Under the pieces are notes generated by a model that worked only from the letters and a program-made list of their open reading frames with translations, was not told where the DNA came from and ran no database searches. Position numbers and translations under genes: made by a program. Positions 35,501 to 46,595 of a DNA stretch of 64,000 nt are shown here, piece by piece. This DNA is from Gluconacetobacter johannae. GTDB lineage: Bacteria; Pseudomonadota; Alphaproteobacteria; Acetobacterales; Acetobacteraceae. The DNA is taken from assembly GCF_014174305.1 (NCBI RefSeq), contig NZ_JABEQH010000001.1:186001-250000 (forward strand), in the 5' to 3' direction. How positions within the stretch are numbered: position 1 is the stretch's first letter; each line of letters opens with the position of its first letter.

Positions 35501-37115
35501 CGGGCAGTTGCCCGGCTTCAAGGTCACCGGCCTGATCGCCAGGCTGCGTCACGCGACGCCGGGGGTGACGCTGATTTCGCCGCCGCCGCATCACGACATC
35601 TATTCGATCGAGGATCTGGCCCAGCTCATCTACGACCTGAAGCAGATCAACCCCGAGGCGACGGTGACGGTGAAGCTGGTCGCCCGGTCGGGGATCGGGA
35701 CCATCGCGGCGGGCGTGGCCAAGGCCAAGGCCGATGCGATCCTGATTTCGGGTCATAGCGGCGGGACCGGCGCCAGCCCGCAGAGTTCGGTCAAATATGC
35801 CGGCCTGCCGTGGGAGCTGGGCCTGGCGGAGGCGCATCAGGTGCTGATGCTGAACCGCCTGCGCCACCGGGTGAAGCTGCGTACCGACGGCGGGCTGAAG
35901 ACCGGCCGCGACGTGGTGATCGCGGCGATGCTGGGGGCCGAGGAATTCGGCATCGGCACCGCCAGCCTGGTCGCCATGGGCTGCATCATGGTCCGGCAGT
36001 GCCATTCCAACACCTGTCCGGTGGGGGTCTGCACCCAGGACGACGATCTGCGCGCCAAGTTCGAGGGCACGCCGGAAAAGGTCATCAACCTGTTCTCGTT
36101 CATCGCCGAGGACGTACGCAACATCCTGGCGTCGCTGGGTTTCTCCAGCCTGAACGAGATCATCGGCCGCACCGACCTGCTGCGGCAGGTCTCGCGCGGC
36201 GCGGACTACCTGGACGACCTGGACCTCAACTCGCTGCTGGCGCAGGCCGATCCGGGGCCGCATGCGCGCTATTGCACGCGCGAAGGCCGCAACGAGGTGC
36301 CCGAGACGCTGGACGCCCAGATGATCGCCGACGCGCGGCCGCTGTTCGACCATGGCGAGAAGATGCAACTGCATTACAACGTGCAGAACACGCATCGGGC
36401 GATCGGCACGCGCATTTCCTCGCTGATCGTGCGGCAGTACGGCATGGACCGGCTGGCGCCGGGGCATCTGACGGTGCGCCTGCGCGGTTCGGCCGGCCAG
36501 TCGCTGGGGGCCTTCGCGGTCCAGGGGCTGAAGCTGGAGGTGCTGGGCGACGCCAACGACTATGTCGGCAAGGGCCTGTCGGGCGCGACCATCGTGGTGC
36601 GGCAGTCTCCGTCCTCGAACCTGGTGTCGAACGAGAACGCGATCATCGGCAACACGGTGCTGTATGGGGCCACGGCGGGGGCGCTGTATGCGGCCGGCCA
36701 GGCGGGCGAGCGGTTCGCGGTCCGCAATTCCGGCGCCGTCGCGGTGGTCGAGGGCTGCGGGTCGAACGGCTGCGAATACATGACCGGCGGCACGGTCGTG
36801 ATCCTGGGCGAGGCCGGCGACAATTTCGGCGCGGGCTTCACCGGCGGCATGGCCTTCGTCTATGACGAGCACGATACGTTCGAGCAGCGGATCAACCCCG
36901 ACACCCTGCTGTGGAGCCGCGTCACCGACCCGAAATGGGAGGCGACGCTGCGCGAACTGGTGGAAACCCATGCGCGCGAGACGCACAGCCGCTATGCGGC
37001 GCTGCTGCTGCACAAATGGGACAAGATCCTGCCGCGCTTCTGGCATGTCGTGCCCCGGGAATATGCCGGAATCATCGGCTACAGCCCGGCGGCCGAAGCC
37101 GCCCGCAGCGCCTGA
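32577..37115 (+). CDS. gltB: Glutamate synthase [NADPH] large subunit
   Basis: Catalyses glutaminase, ammonia-tunnelling and glutamate-forming steps. From ATG at 32577 it has 1512 residues. Cys38 in DACGVGLVAS becomes the N-terminal nucleophile after removal of a 37-residue propeptide. The class II amidotransferase domain extends to about residue 420, followed by the central domain, the FMN-binding synthase domain (SGHSGGTGASPQSSVK, about residues 1060-1075), the 3Fe-4S cysteines CIMVRQCHSNTCPVGVC, and the beta-helix C-terminal domain (GGTVVILGEAGDNFGAG). A near-perfect terminator follows. Confidence 0.96.
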   Translation: MDMDRFSGDRDDAFVADWHDNARAIGGLYDPSQEHDACGVGLVASLDGTKRRDVVEAGIAALKAVWHRGAVDADGKTGDGAGIHVEIPQDFFVDAIHSGGEGCVDSQIAVGMIFLPKTDLAAQERCRQIIETEILAFGYGIYGWRQVPIDTACIGEKANATRPEIEQIMIRNLLGTDEEAFERDLYVIRRRIEKSAIAHQVDLYICSLSCRSMIYKGMFLAENLTDFYPDLLDERFVSRFAIYHQRYSTNTFPTWKLAQPFRRLAHNGEINTISGNINWMKSHETRLADPMLDPYMEDLKPVVQASGSDTATLDNVFELLTFAGRDAPMVKALMVPASVGENSAMPQKHKDMYAYCNAVMEPWDGPAALCATDGRWIVAGLDRSGLRPLRYTLTSNGLLIVGSETGMVKVPEADIVRRGRLGPGQMIGLDMKEARLYGHEALLDKICGRQDFGAWVKHIQKIGSVVRADVQEPVLYGRDELRRRQLAVGTTLEELETILHPMVETAAEAIGSMGDDAPLAVLSSRYRGLAHYFRQAFSQVTNPPIDSLRETRVMSLVTRLGNLGNILDESESQCDLLQLPSPVLTTGEFEALRAFCGDSACVIDCTFPAADGEAGLRDAIARIRQEAEDRVREGCTHLFLTEEAQSAERAYIPMILATAAVHTHLVRQSLRTFTSLNVRSAEALDVHAIAVTIGVGATSVNPYLAQESIADRQRRGLFGDISLREAVERYRKAVDKGLLKVMSKMGISIVAAYRGGYNFEAIGLSRALAAEFFPGMPSRISGIGLSGIATNVLSFHETAWNRTVTALPVGGQYKLRRSGEVHAFDGNLIHMLQTAVATDSFSIYRRYADAVRRMPPVALRDLLDFRGGRTPIPVEAVESITQLRKRLIAPGISLGALSPEAHETLSIAMNRIGAKSDSGEGGEDPSRARPRANGDNASSAIKQIASGRFGVTAQYLNDCREIEIKMAQGAKPGEGGQLPGFKVTGLIARLRHATPGVTLISPPPHHDIYSIEDLAQLIYDLKQINPEATVTVKLVARSGIGTIAAGVAKAKADAILISGHSGGTGASPQSSVKYAGLPWELGLAEAHQVLMLNRLRHRVKLRTDGGLKTGRDVVIAAMLGAEEFGIGTASLVAMGCIMVRQCHSNTCPVGVCTQDDDLRAKFEGTPEKVINLFSFIAEDVRNILASLGFSSLNEIIGRTDLLRQVSRGADYLDDLDLNSLLAQADPGPHARYCTREGRNEVPETLDAQMIADARPLFDHGEKMQLHYNVQNTHRAIGTRISSLIVRQYGMDRLAPGHLTVRLRGSAGQSLGAFAVQGLKLEVLGDANDYVGKGLSGATIVVRQSPSSNLVSNENAIIGNTVLYGATAGALYAAGQAGERFAVRNSGAVAVVEGCGSNGCEYMTGGTVVILGEAGDNFGAGFTGGMAFVYDEHDTFEQRINPDTLLWSRVTDPKWEATLRELVETHARETHSRYAALLLHKWDKILPRFWHVVPREYAGIIGYSPAAEAARSA

Positions 37116-37119
37116 TCGG

Positions 37120-37152
37120 ACGGCCGGGGAAGGGATCTTCCCCGGCCGTTTT
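37120..37152 (+). terminator. Rho-independent terminator of gltDB
   Basis: A perfect 13-bp GC-rich stem (ACGGCCGGGGAAG, then its complement) with loop GGAT, followed by TTTT, 5 bases after the gltB stop. This is the clearest intrinsic terminator in the window. Confidence 0.9.
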
Positions 37153-37262
37153 CATGTAGCCCGCGCGGCGGGGTCGCGCCGGACGGGATTACGCACTAGA
37201 TTCCCCCCATCATGATGGTCGCCGCATGCCGATGCGCGACGCTTGCAAGGTTGGGGGCTCCG

Positions 37263-39131
37263 ATGCCTGAACAGACGCTTCTTTCCCCGTGGGTCGAGGG
37301 GTTCCCGGTCCGCGCGGCCCCGGTTCGCATGGCCCTGGTGCGTGACGGCGGGGAGGGGGCTGCGCCGGCCCCGGTGGGCGACCTGCCGCGCTGGGACCTG
37401 TCGGACCTGTACGACGGACGCGACTCGGACAGGCTGCGTACCGACCTGGCCCAGGCCGCGTCGGATGCCGAGGCGTTTTCCTCCGCCTGGCGGGGTCGCC
37501 TGGCCGGGGCGTCGCCGGCCGCGCTGGCCGAGGCGATCGCCGAATACCAGCGAATCGACGAAATCCTGGGGCGGGCGGCCTCCTATGCCCAGTTGCTGTT
37601 CGCGGGCGATTCGTCCGATCCGGCAATCGGCCGGTTCTCGCAGTCGATCAACGAGCGGCTGACCGAGATCTCGACCCACCTGCTGTTCTTCACGCTGGAG
37701 CTGAACCGGATCGGGGATGACGATCTGGCGGCGCGGCTGGCCGATCCGCAGCTTGCGGTGTGGGCGCCGTTCCTGCGCGACCTGCGCGTCTTCCGCCCGC
37801 ATCAATTGTCCGACGAGGTCGAACAGGTCCTGCACGAGAAATCGGTGACCGGGGCCACGGCCTGGTGCCGCCTGTTCGACGAGACGATGGCCGCGCTGCG
37901 TATTCCGCTGGACGGGCGCGACCTGACGGTGGGTGAGGCGCTGAACCGCCTGTCCGACCCCGACCGCGCGGTGCGCGAGCGCGCGGCGAAGGCCATCGGC
38001 ACGGTCTTCGGCGACAATATCCGCCTGTTTTCGCTGATTACCAACACGCTGGCCAAGGACAAGGCGATTTCCGACTCGCTGCGCCACTATCCGCGCCCCG
38101 GGTCCTACCGCAACCGCAGCAACATGGTGGAGGACGAGGTCGTCGACGCGCTGGTGCAGGCGGTCACCACCGATTATCCGCGCCTGTCGCATCGCTATTA
38201 CCTGATGAAGGCGAAATGGCTGGGGCTGGAGAAGTTGGAGCATTGGGACCGCAACGCCCCGCTGCCGGCGGCCGACGACCGCATGATTCCCTGGGACGAG
38301 GCCACGCGCCAGGTCCTGTCGGCGTACGAGGGCTTCGACCCGCGCATGGGCGAGATCGCGCGCCGGTTCTTCGACCGTCCCTGGATCGACGCGGTGCCGT
38401 CGCCGGGCAAGGCGTCCGGGGCCTTCGCCCATCCGACCGTGCCGTCGGCCCATCCGTACCTGCTGCTGAACTATCACGGGCGGACGCGCGACGTGATGAC
38501 GCTGGCGCATGAACTGGGTCACGGCGTGCATCAGGTCCTGGCCGCGCCGCAGGGGTATCTGATGTCGGGCACCCCGCTGACCCTGGCCGAAACCGCCAGC
38601 GTATTCGGCGAGATGCTGACCTTCCGCGCCCTGCTGGACGCCGAAACCGACCCGACCCGCCGCCGCCTGATGCTGGCGGGCAAGGTCGAGGACATGCTCA
38701 ACACCGTCGTGCGGCAGATCGCCTTCTACCGGTTCGAGACCCTGGTGCATGACGAACGGCGGTCGGGCGAGCTGCTGCCCGAGCGTCTCGGCGCCCTGTG
38801 GCGGCAGGTTCAGGCCGAAAGCCTGGGGCCGGCGTTCACCTTTGCGCCGGAATATGACGTGTACTGGACCTATGTCCCGCATTTCGTCCATTCTCCGTTC
38901 TACGTCTACGCGTATGCGTTCGGAGATTGCCTGGTGAATGCGCTGTACGGTGTGTTCCGGTCCGGACATCCGGACTTCCAGGACAAGTACATGGACATGC
39001 TGCGCGCGGGCGGGACGAAGCGGCATCGCGACCTGCTGGCTCCCTTCGGACTGGATGCCGCCGACCCCGGCTTCTGGCGCAAGGGGCTGGACGTGATTGC
39101 CGGATTTATCGATGAGCTGGAGCGTGCCTGA
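37263..39131 (+). CDS. pepF: M3 family oligoendopeptidase (PepF-like)
   Basis: Cytosolic zinc peptidase that degrades short peptides. The 622-residue protein has the PepF N-terminal domain (WDLSDLYDGRDS near residue 43) and the catalytic region with HELGH at residues 416-420 and the third-ligand Glu in LTLAETASVFGEM. ATG at 37263 follows GGTTGGGGGCTCC; the frame is open to 37212. The AarF gene begins two bases after the stop, suggesting an operon. Confidence 0.92.
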   Translation: MPEQTLLSPWVEGFPVRAAPVRMALVRDGGEGAAPAPVGDLPRWDLSDLYDGRDSDRLRTDLAQAASDAEAFSSAWRGRLAGASPAALAEAIAEYQRIDEILGRAASYAQLLFAGDSSDPAIGRFSQSINERLTEISTHLLFFTLELNRIGDDDLAARLADPQLAVWAPFLRDLRVFRPHQLSDEVEQVLHEKSVTGATAWCRLFDETMAALRIPLDGRDLTVGEALNRLSDPDRAVRERAAKAIGTVFGDNIRLFSLITNTLAKDKAISDSLRHYPRPGSYRNRSNMVEDEVVDALVQAVTTDYPRLSHRYYLMKAKWLGLEKLEHWDRNAPLPAADDRMIPWDEATRQVLSAYEGFDPRMGEIARRFFDRPWIDAVPSPGKASGAFAHPTVPSAHPYLLLNYHGRTRDVMTLAHELGHGVHQVLAAPQGYLMSGTPLTLAETASVFGEMLTFRALLDAETDPTRRRLMLAGKVEDMLNTVVRQIAFYRFETLVHDERRSGELLPERLGALWRQVQAESLGPAFTFAPEYDVYWTYVPHFVHSPFYVYAYAFGDCLVNALYGVFRSGHPDFQDKYMDMLRAGGTKRHRDLLAPFGLDAADPGFWRKGLDVIAGFIDELERA

Positions 39132-39132
39132 C

Positions 39133-40497
39133 GTGGCGGAAGAACGGGATCTCGACAACACCGGCCTGTTCGGGGAAATCCGCCGGATGGTGCGTACCTC
39201 CGGCGCGGTGGGCGGCATCGCGGCGCGGATCGCCGGGCACAAGATGGGGATCCGCTCGGACCACAGCGCGTATGCGGGCGACCTGAAATCCATTCTCGGC
39301 GGCCTGAAAGGCCCGCTGATGAAGGGCGCGCAGCTGCTGTCCACCATCCCCGGCGCGCTGCCCGAGGAATACGCCATCGAACTGGCGCAGCTTCAGGCCA
39401 ATGCCCCCCCGATGGGGTGGAGCTTCGTGCGCCGCCGCATGGCCACCGAACTGGGCCCCGACTGGGAACGCCGGTTCCGCTCGTTCGAGCGTGACGCGGC
39501 GGCGGCGGCCAGCCTGGGGCAGGTGCATCGCGCCGTCCTGCCCGACGGGCGACGGGTAGCGTGCAAGCTGCAATATCCGGACATGCAGGCCACGGTCGAT
39601 TCCGACCTGCGGCAGTTCCGCATGGCCGTGGGCCTCTATTACCGGATCGACAGCACCATCCAGCAGGACGACGTGCTGGTGGAACTGACGGCCCGTCTGC
39701 GCGAGGAACTGGACTACACGCGCGAGGCCGCGAATTTGCGCCTGTACCGTACCATGCTGGCCGGCCGGCCGGATGTCAGCGTGCCCGCGCCGGTCGAGGG
39801 CCTGTCGACGCGGCGCCTGCTGACGATGGACTGGCTGGACGGGCGGGGCGTGCAGTCGGTCCTGGACAGCGACCCGTCGCAGGATCAGCGCAATGCGATG
39901 GCGCGCGCCCTGTTCCATGCGTGGTACGTGCCGCTTTACCGCTACGGGGTCATTCACGGCGACCCGCATATGGGCAATTTCACCGTGCGGGACGATTACG
40001 GGCTGAATTTGCTGGACCTGGGCGCGATCCGCATCTTCCAGCCGCATTTCGTGCAGGGGATCATCGACCTCTATCGCGCGCTGGAGCGGAATGACGAGGA
40101 TCTGGCCTATCAGGCCTACCAGGCCTGGGGCTTCGTCAACATGTCGCGCGAGACGATGCGTGTGCTGAACGAATGGGCGCGCTTCATCTACGAACCGCTG
40201 ATGCAGGATCGTGTCCGCCCGATCCAGGAAGACGACGATCCGCAATTCGGCCGCGCCGTGGCCGAACGGGTCTATGCGGGGCTGAAGCGCACGGGCGGCG
40301 TGCGTCCGCCGCGCGAGTTCGTTCTGGTCGACCGGTCCGCGATCGGGCTGGGCAGCGTCTTCCTGCGATTGGGCGCGCGGCTGAACTGGTACCGCATGTT
40401 CCAGGAACTGATCGCCGATTTCGATGCGGCGCAGCTTGCCGCCCGCCAGCAGGACGCCATGCGCGAGGCCCGGGTGCCGCCCCCCATCGAATCCTGA
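39133..40497 (+). CDS. AarF/ABC1/UbiB-family atypical kinase
   Basis: ABC1-family proteins are atypical kinases/ATPases linked to ubiquinone biosynthesis and lipid homeostasis. The 454-residue product has the family N-terminal extension, where the usual KxGQ motif reads KGAQ (in LMKGAQLLSTIPGALPEEYA), then AAAASLGQVHRA (Ala-rich loop), the lysine in VACKLQYPDM, HGDPHMGNF as the catalytic loop and LLDLGAIR as the DFG-like metal site. The start is GTG at 39133 (GGAG 10 bases upstream); GTG at 39124 is possible. No C-terminal membrane helix is obvious. Confidence 0.88.
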   Translation: MAEERDLDNTGLFGEIRRMVRTSGAVGGIAARIAGHKMGIRSDHSAYAGDLKSILGGLKGPLMKGAQLLSTIPGALPEEYAIELAQLQANAPPMGWSFVRRRMATELGPDWERRFRSFERDAAAAASLGQVHRAVLPDGRRVACKLQYPDMQATVDSDLRQFRMAVGLYYRIDSTIQQDDVLVELTARLREELDYTREAANLRLYRTMLAGRPDVSVPAPVEGLSTRRLLTMDWLDGRGVQSVLDSDPSQDQRNAMARALFHAWYVPLYRYGVIHGDPHMGNFTVRDDYGLNLLDLGAIRIFQPHFVQGIIDLYRALERNDEDLAYQAYQAWGFVNMSRETMRVLNEWARFIYEPLMQDRVRPIQEDDDPQFGRAVAERVYAGLKRTGGVRPPREFVLVDRSAIGLGSVFLRLGARLNWYRMFQELIADFDAAQLAARQQDAMREARVPPPIES

Positions 40498-40513
40498 ACG
40501 TCCGAATCGGCTG

Positions 40514-41326
40514 TCACAGCGGCAGGCAAGGCTGGACCGGTCGATCCGCTGTCCCGGCGTCCGCCGCGCCGCGCCGGCGGGCCTGTTCGGTCCGGATTGT
40601 GAAGGCCAGGTCGGGGCTGCGTCCCCGGTCGTCGCGCAGGATGCGGTCCAGTTCCTGCGGGTCCAGTTGCCGGATCCGCCGTCCGCGCAACGGGCCGTGC
40701 GGCACCTTCACCAGCAGGGCGGGTTCCCGCGACCAGCGCAGCAACGTCTCGACCGGCGCGAGGGCGAGCATGTCGCGCAGATGGTGGGCGGTGACATAGG
40801 CATCCGGTCCGGCACGGTGGGCCGGATGGCCCAGCGCGCGGTCCAGTCCGGCGGGGCGGCGGGAATAGCGCAGGCCCTGGTTCGAATGACCCGGCTCGTC
40901 CGGCCACAGCCGCAACGCGCATTTATAGGTGCAGATCCAGCGTGGCCCCGTGCCTCGCGGGGCGGGCAGGCTGCCGTGGATCCAACGTTGCTCGAACGCC
41001 GCGCGATGGGCGGCGAAGGCGACGAGCGGGGCCTGCGGACGCAGGATCGCGGGTGCGACAGTGGTGAACGGCGGGGCGTCGCGCACATCGTCGTCGGTGA
41101 TGTGATGGATCGCCGAGGTCGCCGGCGTGATGGGGCCGCCCGGATGGGTCAGGCGGGCCAAAGGCGGGCCTGACAGCGCCCATGCCCCGTCGGCCGCGCG
41201 CCGCAGGTCCTGCCAGCCGATTTCCACGATGCCGCCGTCGGACGCATCGCGGCCGCTGGTTTCCAGGTCGATGACGCGGATGATGGACCCCCCTGGCCCG
41301 TCGGCATCTGGGGAAGAGGCGCTCAT
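40514..41326 (-). CDS. DnaQ-like 3'-5' exonuclease domain protein
   Basis: A DEDDh-type exonuclease. The 270-residue protein shows [20 protein letters not shown] (Asp/Glu of motif I), [13 protein letters not shown], where the usual motif II Asp is a Glu, and a C-terminal [16 protein letters not shown] with the His and Asp of motif III. A C-terminal extension of about 70 residues contains [20 protein letters not shown], resembling the extra domain found in exonuclease X-like proteins. ATG at 41326 is preferred over 41374. It stands alone on the minus strand between aarF and uvrB. Confidence 0.82.
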   Translation of the reverse strand: MSASSPDADGPGGSIIRVIDLETSGRDASDGGIVEIGWQDLRRAADGAWALSGPPLARLTHPGGPITPATSAIHHITDDDVRDAPPFTTVAPAILRPQAPLVAFAAHRAAFEQRWIHGSLPAPRGTGPRWICTYKCALRLWPDEPGHSNQGLRYSRRPAGLDRALGHPAHRAGPDAYVTAHHLRDMLALAPVETLLRWSREPALLVKVPHGPLRGRRIRQLDPQELDRILRDDRGRSPDLAFTIRTEQARRRGAADAGTADRPVQPCLPL

Positions 41327-41445
41327 CCTTTCAGTGTAGGAGGACCTGCCGGGAAGCCAAGGCCGAATCGGCATGTGGTGGCGGGGAGGGGCATGCGTGC
41401 GATGGCCCTTGCGCCGGATCGCGGCAGTCGCCAGATTTTACAGCC

Positions 41446-43701
<2,256 letters not shown>

Positions 43702-43743
43702 GGTCACGGCGCGGCCGCCAACGGAAAAGAAGGTAGGGATGGA

Positions 43744-44631
43744 ATGATCGAACTGGCTGCCGGCAATGCCCGGCTGGGATTGCTGCCCGACCTGGGCGGG
43801 GCGATCGCCCACTGGACCAGCGGCGCGACCCAGTTGCTGCATCCCGTCCGCGACCTGAACCTGCTGGCCCAGAAGGGGCGGCGTGTCGCGGGCTATCCCC
43901 TGCTGCCGTTTTCGAATCGCGTGGCCGACGGCCGGTTTCATTTCGAAGGGGAGGACTACCGGCTCTCGCCCAATTTCGGTGGCGAGACCCACGCCATCCA
44001 CGGCAACGGGTGGGAACACGCCTGGGAGCTGGAACTGCTGTCCGATGCCAGCGCGACCCTGGTGCTGTCCTGGCACCCGCCGCATGGCGCGGAGGTGGTG
44101 GAATGGCCGTTCGCCTATTGCGCGCAACTGCGCTTCGACCTGCGGGAAGACAGCCTGTCGATCGGCATGCTGATCGAAAATACCGACAGCCGGCCGCAAC
44201 CCGTGGGGATGGGATTCCACCCCTATTTTCCCCGCCGCAGCGGGCTGCGCCTGGGGTTTTCCGCCGACACCGTCTGGACCAGCGACGAGCGGAACCTGCC
44301 GTCGCTGCGCGTGCCGGCCACGGGCGCGTGGTCGTTCGAGCATATGCGCGCGATCGACGGGCAGGCGATCGACAACTGCTATGCCGAATGGCCGGGCGCC
44401 GCCTTCCTGCGCTGGCCGAACGAGGGGCTGGCCCTGACGGTCGAGGCCGACGAGCCCTTCCGCCATCTGGTCCTGTTCACCCCGCCGGATAAACCCTACA
44501 TCGCGGTCGAACCGGTCTCGAACATGAACGACGGGCTGAACCATCCGGGCATCGTCGATCGCGGCGTGCGCGTGCTGGCCCCCGGCGCGAAGCTGGAAGG
44601 ACATATCCGCTTTGTGCTGACGGCGTGCTGA
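43744..44631 (+). CDS. Aldose 1-epimerase family protein
   Basis: Mutarotase-fold enzyme that interconverts alpha and beta anomers of sugars. The 295-residue protein shows PLLPFSNRVADGRF (Arg/Asn near residue 58), ETHAIHGNGW with a catalytic-type His, GFHPYFPR with the second His, and YIAVEPVSNMNDG with the catalytic-type Glu. It belongs to the broad GalM/YeaD-like superfamily; the exact substrate cannot be read. It starts 42 bases after uvrB. Confidence 0.85.
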   Translation: MIELAAGNARLGLLPDLGGAIAHWTSGATQLLHPVRDLNLLAQKGRRVAGYPLLPFSNRVADGRFHFEGEDYRLSPNFGGETHAIHGNGWEHAWELELLSDASATLVLSWHPPHGAEVVEWPFAYCAQLRFDLREDSLSIGMLIENTDSRPQPVGMGFHPYFPRRSGLRLGFSADTVWTSDERNLPSLRVPATGAWSFEHMRAIDGQAIDNCYAEWPGAAFLRWPNEGLALTVEADEPFRHLVLFTPPDKPYIAVEPVSNMNDGLNHPGIVDRGVRVLAPGAKLEGHIRFVLTAC

Positions 44632-44647
44632 GGCAGAATGCCGCCCC

Positions 44648-45226
44648 ATGACGCACGACGAGACGCCTGACGATGCGAATGACGAGGACGATGTCCCGCG
44701 CCGGCTGGACGGCGTGTCGCGCTACGTCACCCCGGCGGGCATGACGGCGATGCGCGCGGAACTGGCCGCGCTGCTGCGCGAGGAACGGCCCAGGATCGTC
44801 GATATCGTGTCGTGGGCGGCCGGCAATGGCGACCGTTCGGAAAACGGGGATTATCTCTACGGCAAGAAGCGCCTGCGCGAGATTGATCGCCGGGTGCGCT
44901 TCCTGACCCGACGGGTCGAGAACGCCATCGTGGTCGATCCCGCTGCCCAGACGCAGCGCGACCGGGTGTTCTTCGGCGCGACCGTATCCTACGTGACCGA
45001 AGCGGACGAGGAGCGGACTGTCTCCATCGTCGGCGTGGACGAGGCCGATCTGGCCGCCGGCCAGGTCAGCCTGGCGTCGCCGGTGGCCCGCGCGCTGCTG
45101 GGCGGACGGGTGGGCGACGAGGTCCGGCTGCTGACCCCGTCCGGCCCGGAAATGATCGAAATCCTGCGGATTGCCTACCCTGCGTGCGATGTGCCGGACC
45201 GGCGTGCGGCGGTGGCGGCGGTATGA
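44648..45226 (+). CDS. greB: Transcription elongation factor GreB
   Basis: Stimulates RNA polymerase to cleave backtracked transcripts. The 192-residue protein has an acidic N-terminal extension, the coiled-coil tip with GDRSENGDYLYGKKRLREID (conserved acidic residues and GreB-specific tyrosine), RRVRFLTRRVE, and the FKBP-like C-terminal domain (FGATVSYVTE, ARALLGGRVGDEV). GreA-type SPIGRALLGK is replaced by SPVARALLGG. It lies 16 bases after the epimerase gene. Confidence 0.9.
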   Translation: MTHDETPDDANDEDDVPRRLDGVSRYVTPAGMTAMRAELAALLREERPRIVDIVSWAAGNGDRSENGDYLYGKKRLREIDRRVRFLTRRVENAIVVDPAAQTQRDRVFFGATVSYVTEADEERTVSIVGVDEADLAAGQVSLASPVARALLGGRVGDEVRLLTPSGPEMIEILRIAYPACDVPDRRAAVAAV

Positions 45227-45318
45227 GGTTTCTCAGTGTCCCGAAACTCGACTAAAAGGCAGGGGCGGATGACGGGCGCCGTCATCCCATGCCCGAATCG
45301 CGTCCGGAGGTTTCGTCC

Positions 45319-46317
45319 ATGTCCCGCCCGTTGAAGGTTGCCGTTCAGATGGACCCGCTTGGCGGGATCGACATCAACGGCGATTCGACCTTCGCCCTGA
45401 TGCTGGAGGCACAGGCGCGGGGCTATGACCTGTTCGTCTACCAGGTCCAGGGCCTGAGCCTGCGCGAGGGACAGACGCGTGTGGGCGGCGCGCGCGCCGA
45501 ACGCCTGACGGCCCGGGCGCGTCCGGCGCGCGTGCAGCGCGTGGCCGGCGACCATGCCATCCTGGGCGAGGAGCAGATCCTGGACCTGTCGGACATGGAC
45601 GTGATCCTGATGCGGCAGGACCCGCCGTTCGACATGGCCTACATCACCGCGACGCATATGCTCGAACATGTGCATGGCACGGGCCCCGGCCGCGCGCTGG
45701 TGGTGAATGACCCGGAATCGGTCCGCAACGCGCCGGAAAAGCTGCTGGTCACGCATTATCCCGACCTGATGCCGCCCACCCTGGTGACATGGGACGTCCA
45801 GGCGATCCGCGATTTCAGGGCCGAATGGCGCGACATCATCGTCAAGCCGCTGTTCGGCAACGGCGGGGCCGGCGTGTTCCGCCTGCGCGAGGATGACGAA
45901 AACCTGAATTCCCTGCTGGAGATGCATTTCGCCCGCTCGCGCGAGCCGTTGATGATCCAGCGGTACGAACCTGCCGTCCGGCGCGGCGACAAGCGGATCA
46001 TCCTGGCCGACGGCGAGCCGATCGGCGCGATCAATCGGGTGCCGGCCGAGGGCGAAGCCCGGTCGAACATGCATGTGGGCGGCCGCGCGGTGAAGGTCGA
46101 ACTGACCGCCCGCGATCGCGAGATCTGCGCCGCCATTGGCCCCATGCTGCGCGAACGCGGCCTGATCTTCGTGGGAATCGACGTCATCGGCGACTGGTTG
46201 ACGGAAATCAATGTGACCTCGCCGACCGGCCTGCAGGAAATCGACCGGTTCGACGGGATCAGTTCCGCCGGCCTGATCTGGGATTGCATCCTGCGTCGCC
46301 TGGCGGGTCAGGTCTGA
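45319..46317 (+). CDS. gshB: Glutathione synthase
   Basis: Joins gamma-glutamylcysteine and glycine with ATP. The 332-residue ATP-grasp protein shows [57 protein letters not shown] (glycine-rich loop), [20 protein letters not shown] and [15 protein letters not shown] at 45319 has GGAGG 8 bases upstream; an in-frame ATG at 45289 lacks this. The 3' end overlaps a small minus-strand gene by 10 bases. Confidence 0.95.
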   Translation: MSRPLKVAVQMDPLGGIDINGDSTFALMLEAQARGYDLFVYQVQGLSLREGQTRVGGARAERLTARARPARVQRVAGDHAILGEEQILDLSDMDVILMRQDPPFDMAYITATHMLEHVHGTGPGRALVVNDPESVRNAPEKLLVTHYPDLMPPTLVTWDVQAIRDFRAEWRDIIVKPLFGNGGAGVFRLREDDENLNSLLEMHFARSREPLMIQRYEPAVRRGDKRIILADGEPIGAINRVPAEGEARSNMHVGGRAVKVELTARDREICAAIGPMLRERGLIFVGIDVIGDWLTEINVTSPTGLQEIDRFDGISSAGLIWDCILRRLAGQV

Positions 46318-46472
46318 TCCTGTGAGGGCGGGCGCGTTTTTTCCGGCATGGGATCTTCGCGGATGAAGCGGTTGTCGACCCATTCCCATAGCGCCCTGCG
46401 CCAATGGAAAATGACGAGTCCGCACCAGAGGATGCTGCTCAGGACGATCAGGAACGATCTTAGCGACGGCAT
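46308..46472 (-). CDS. Small single-pass membrane protein, hypothetical
   Basis: Encodes 54 residues: a basic start, one hydrophobic helix ([16 protein letters not shown], about residues 7-22), then a Trp/Arg-rich amphipathic segment ([13 protein letters not shown]) and a charged tail. ATG at 46472 has GGGGAA 7 bases upstream; ATG at 46481 would add three residues. It converges on gshB, overlapping its last 10 bases. It is too short for a family call, but it fills an otherwise empty gap and has a plausible start and topology. Confidence 0.5.
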   Translation of the reverse strand: MPSLRSFLIVLSSILWCGLVIFHWRRALWEWVDNRFIREDPMPEKTRPPSQDQT

Positions 46473-46595
46473 GCGCGACATTCCCCGTGGTCTTCACCGT
46501 GACAGGCGGGAGGACAGGTCATTTCCGTGCGCAAGCGTACATTGGATCGACTGCCACTTGAAGACAGCCGCCCGGCAGGGCAGAGAGGAAGCCTG

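Noticed and set aside
32412-37046. Minus-strand open frame of 1544 codons opposite gltB
   Set aside because: Shadow of gltB in GC-rich DNA: composition is His/Arg/Gln-rich, no domains, no ribosome-binding site, and the plus-strand frame is unmistakable GltB.
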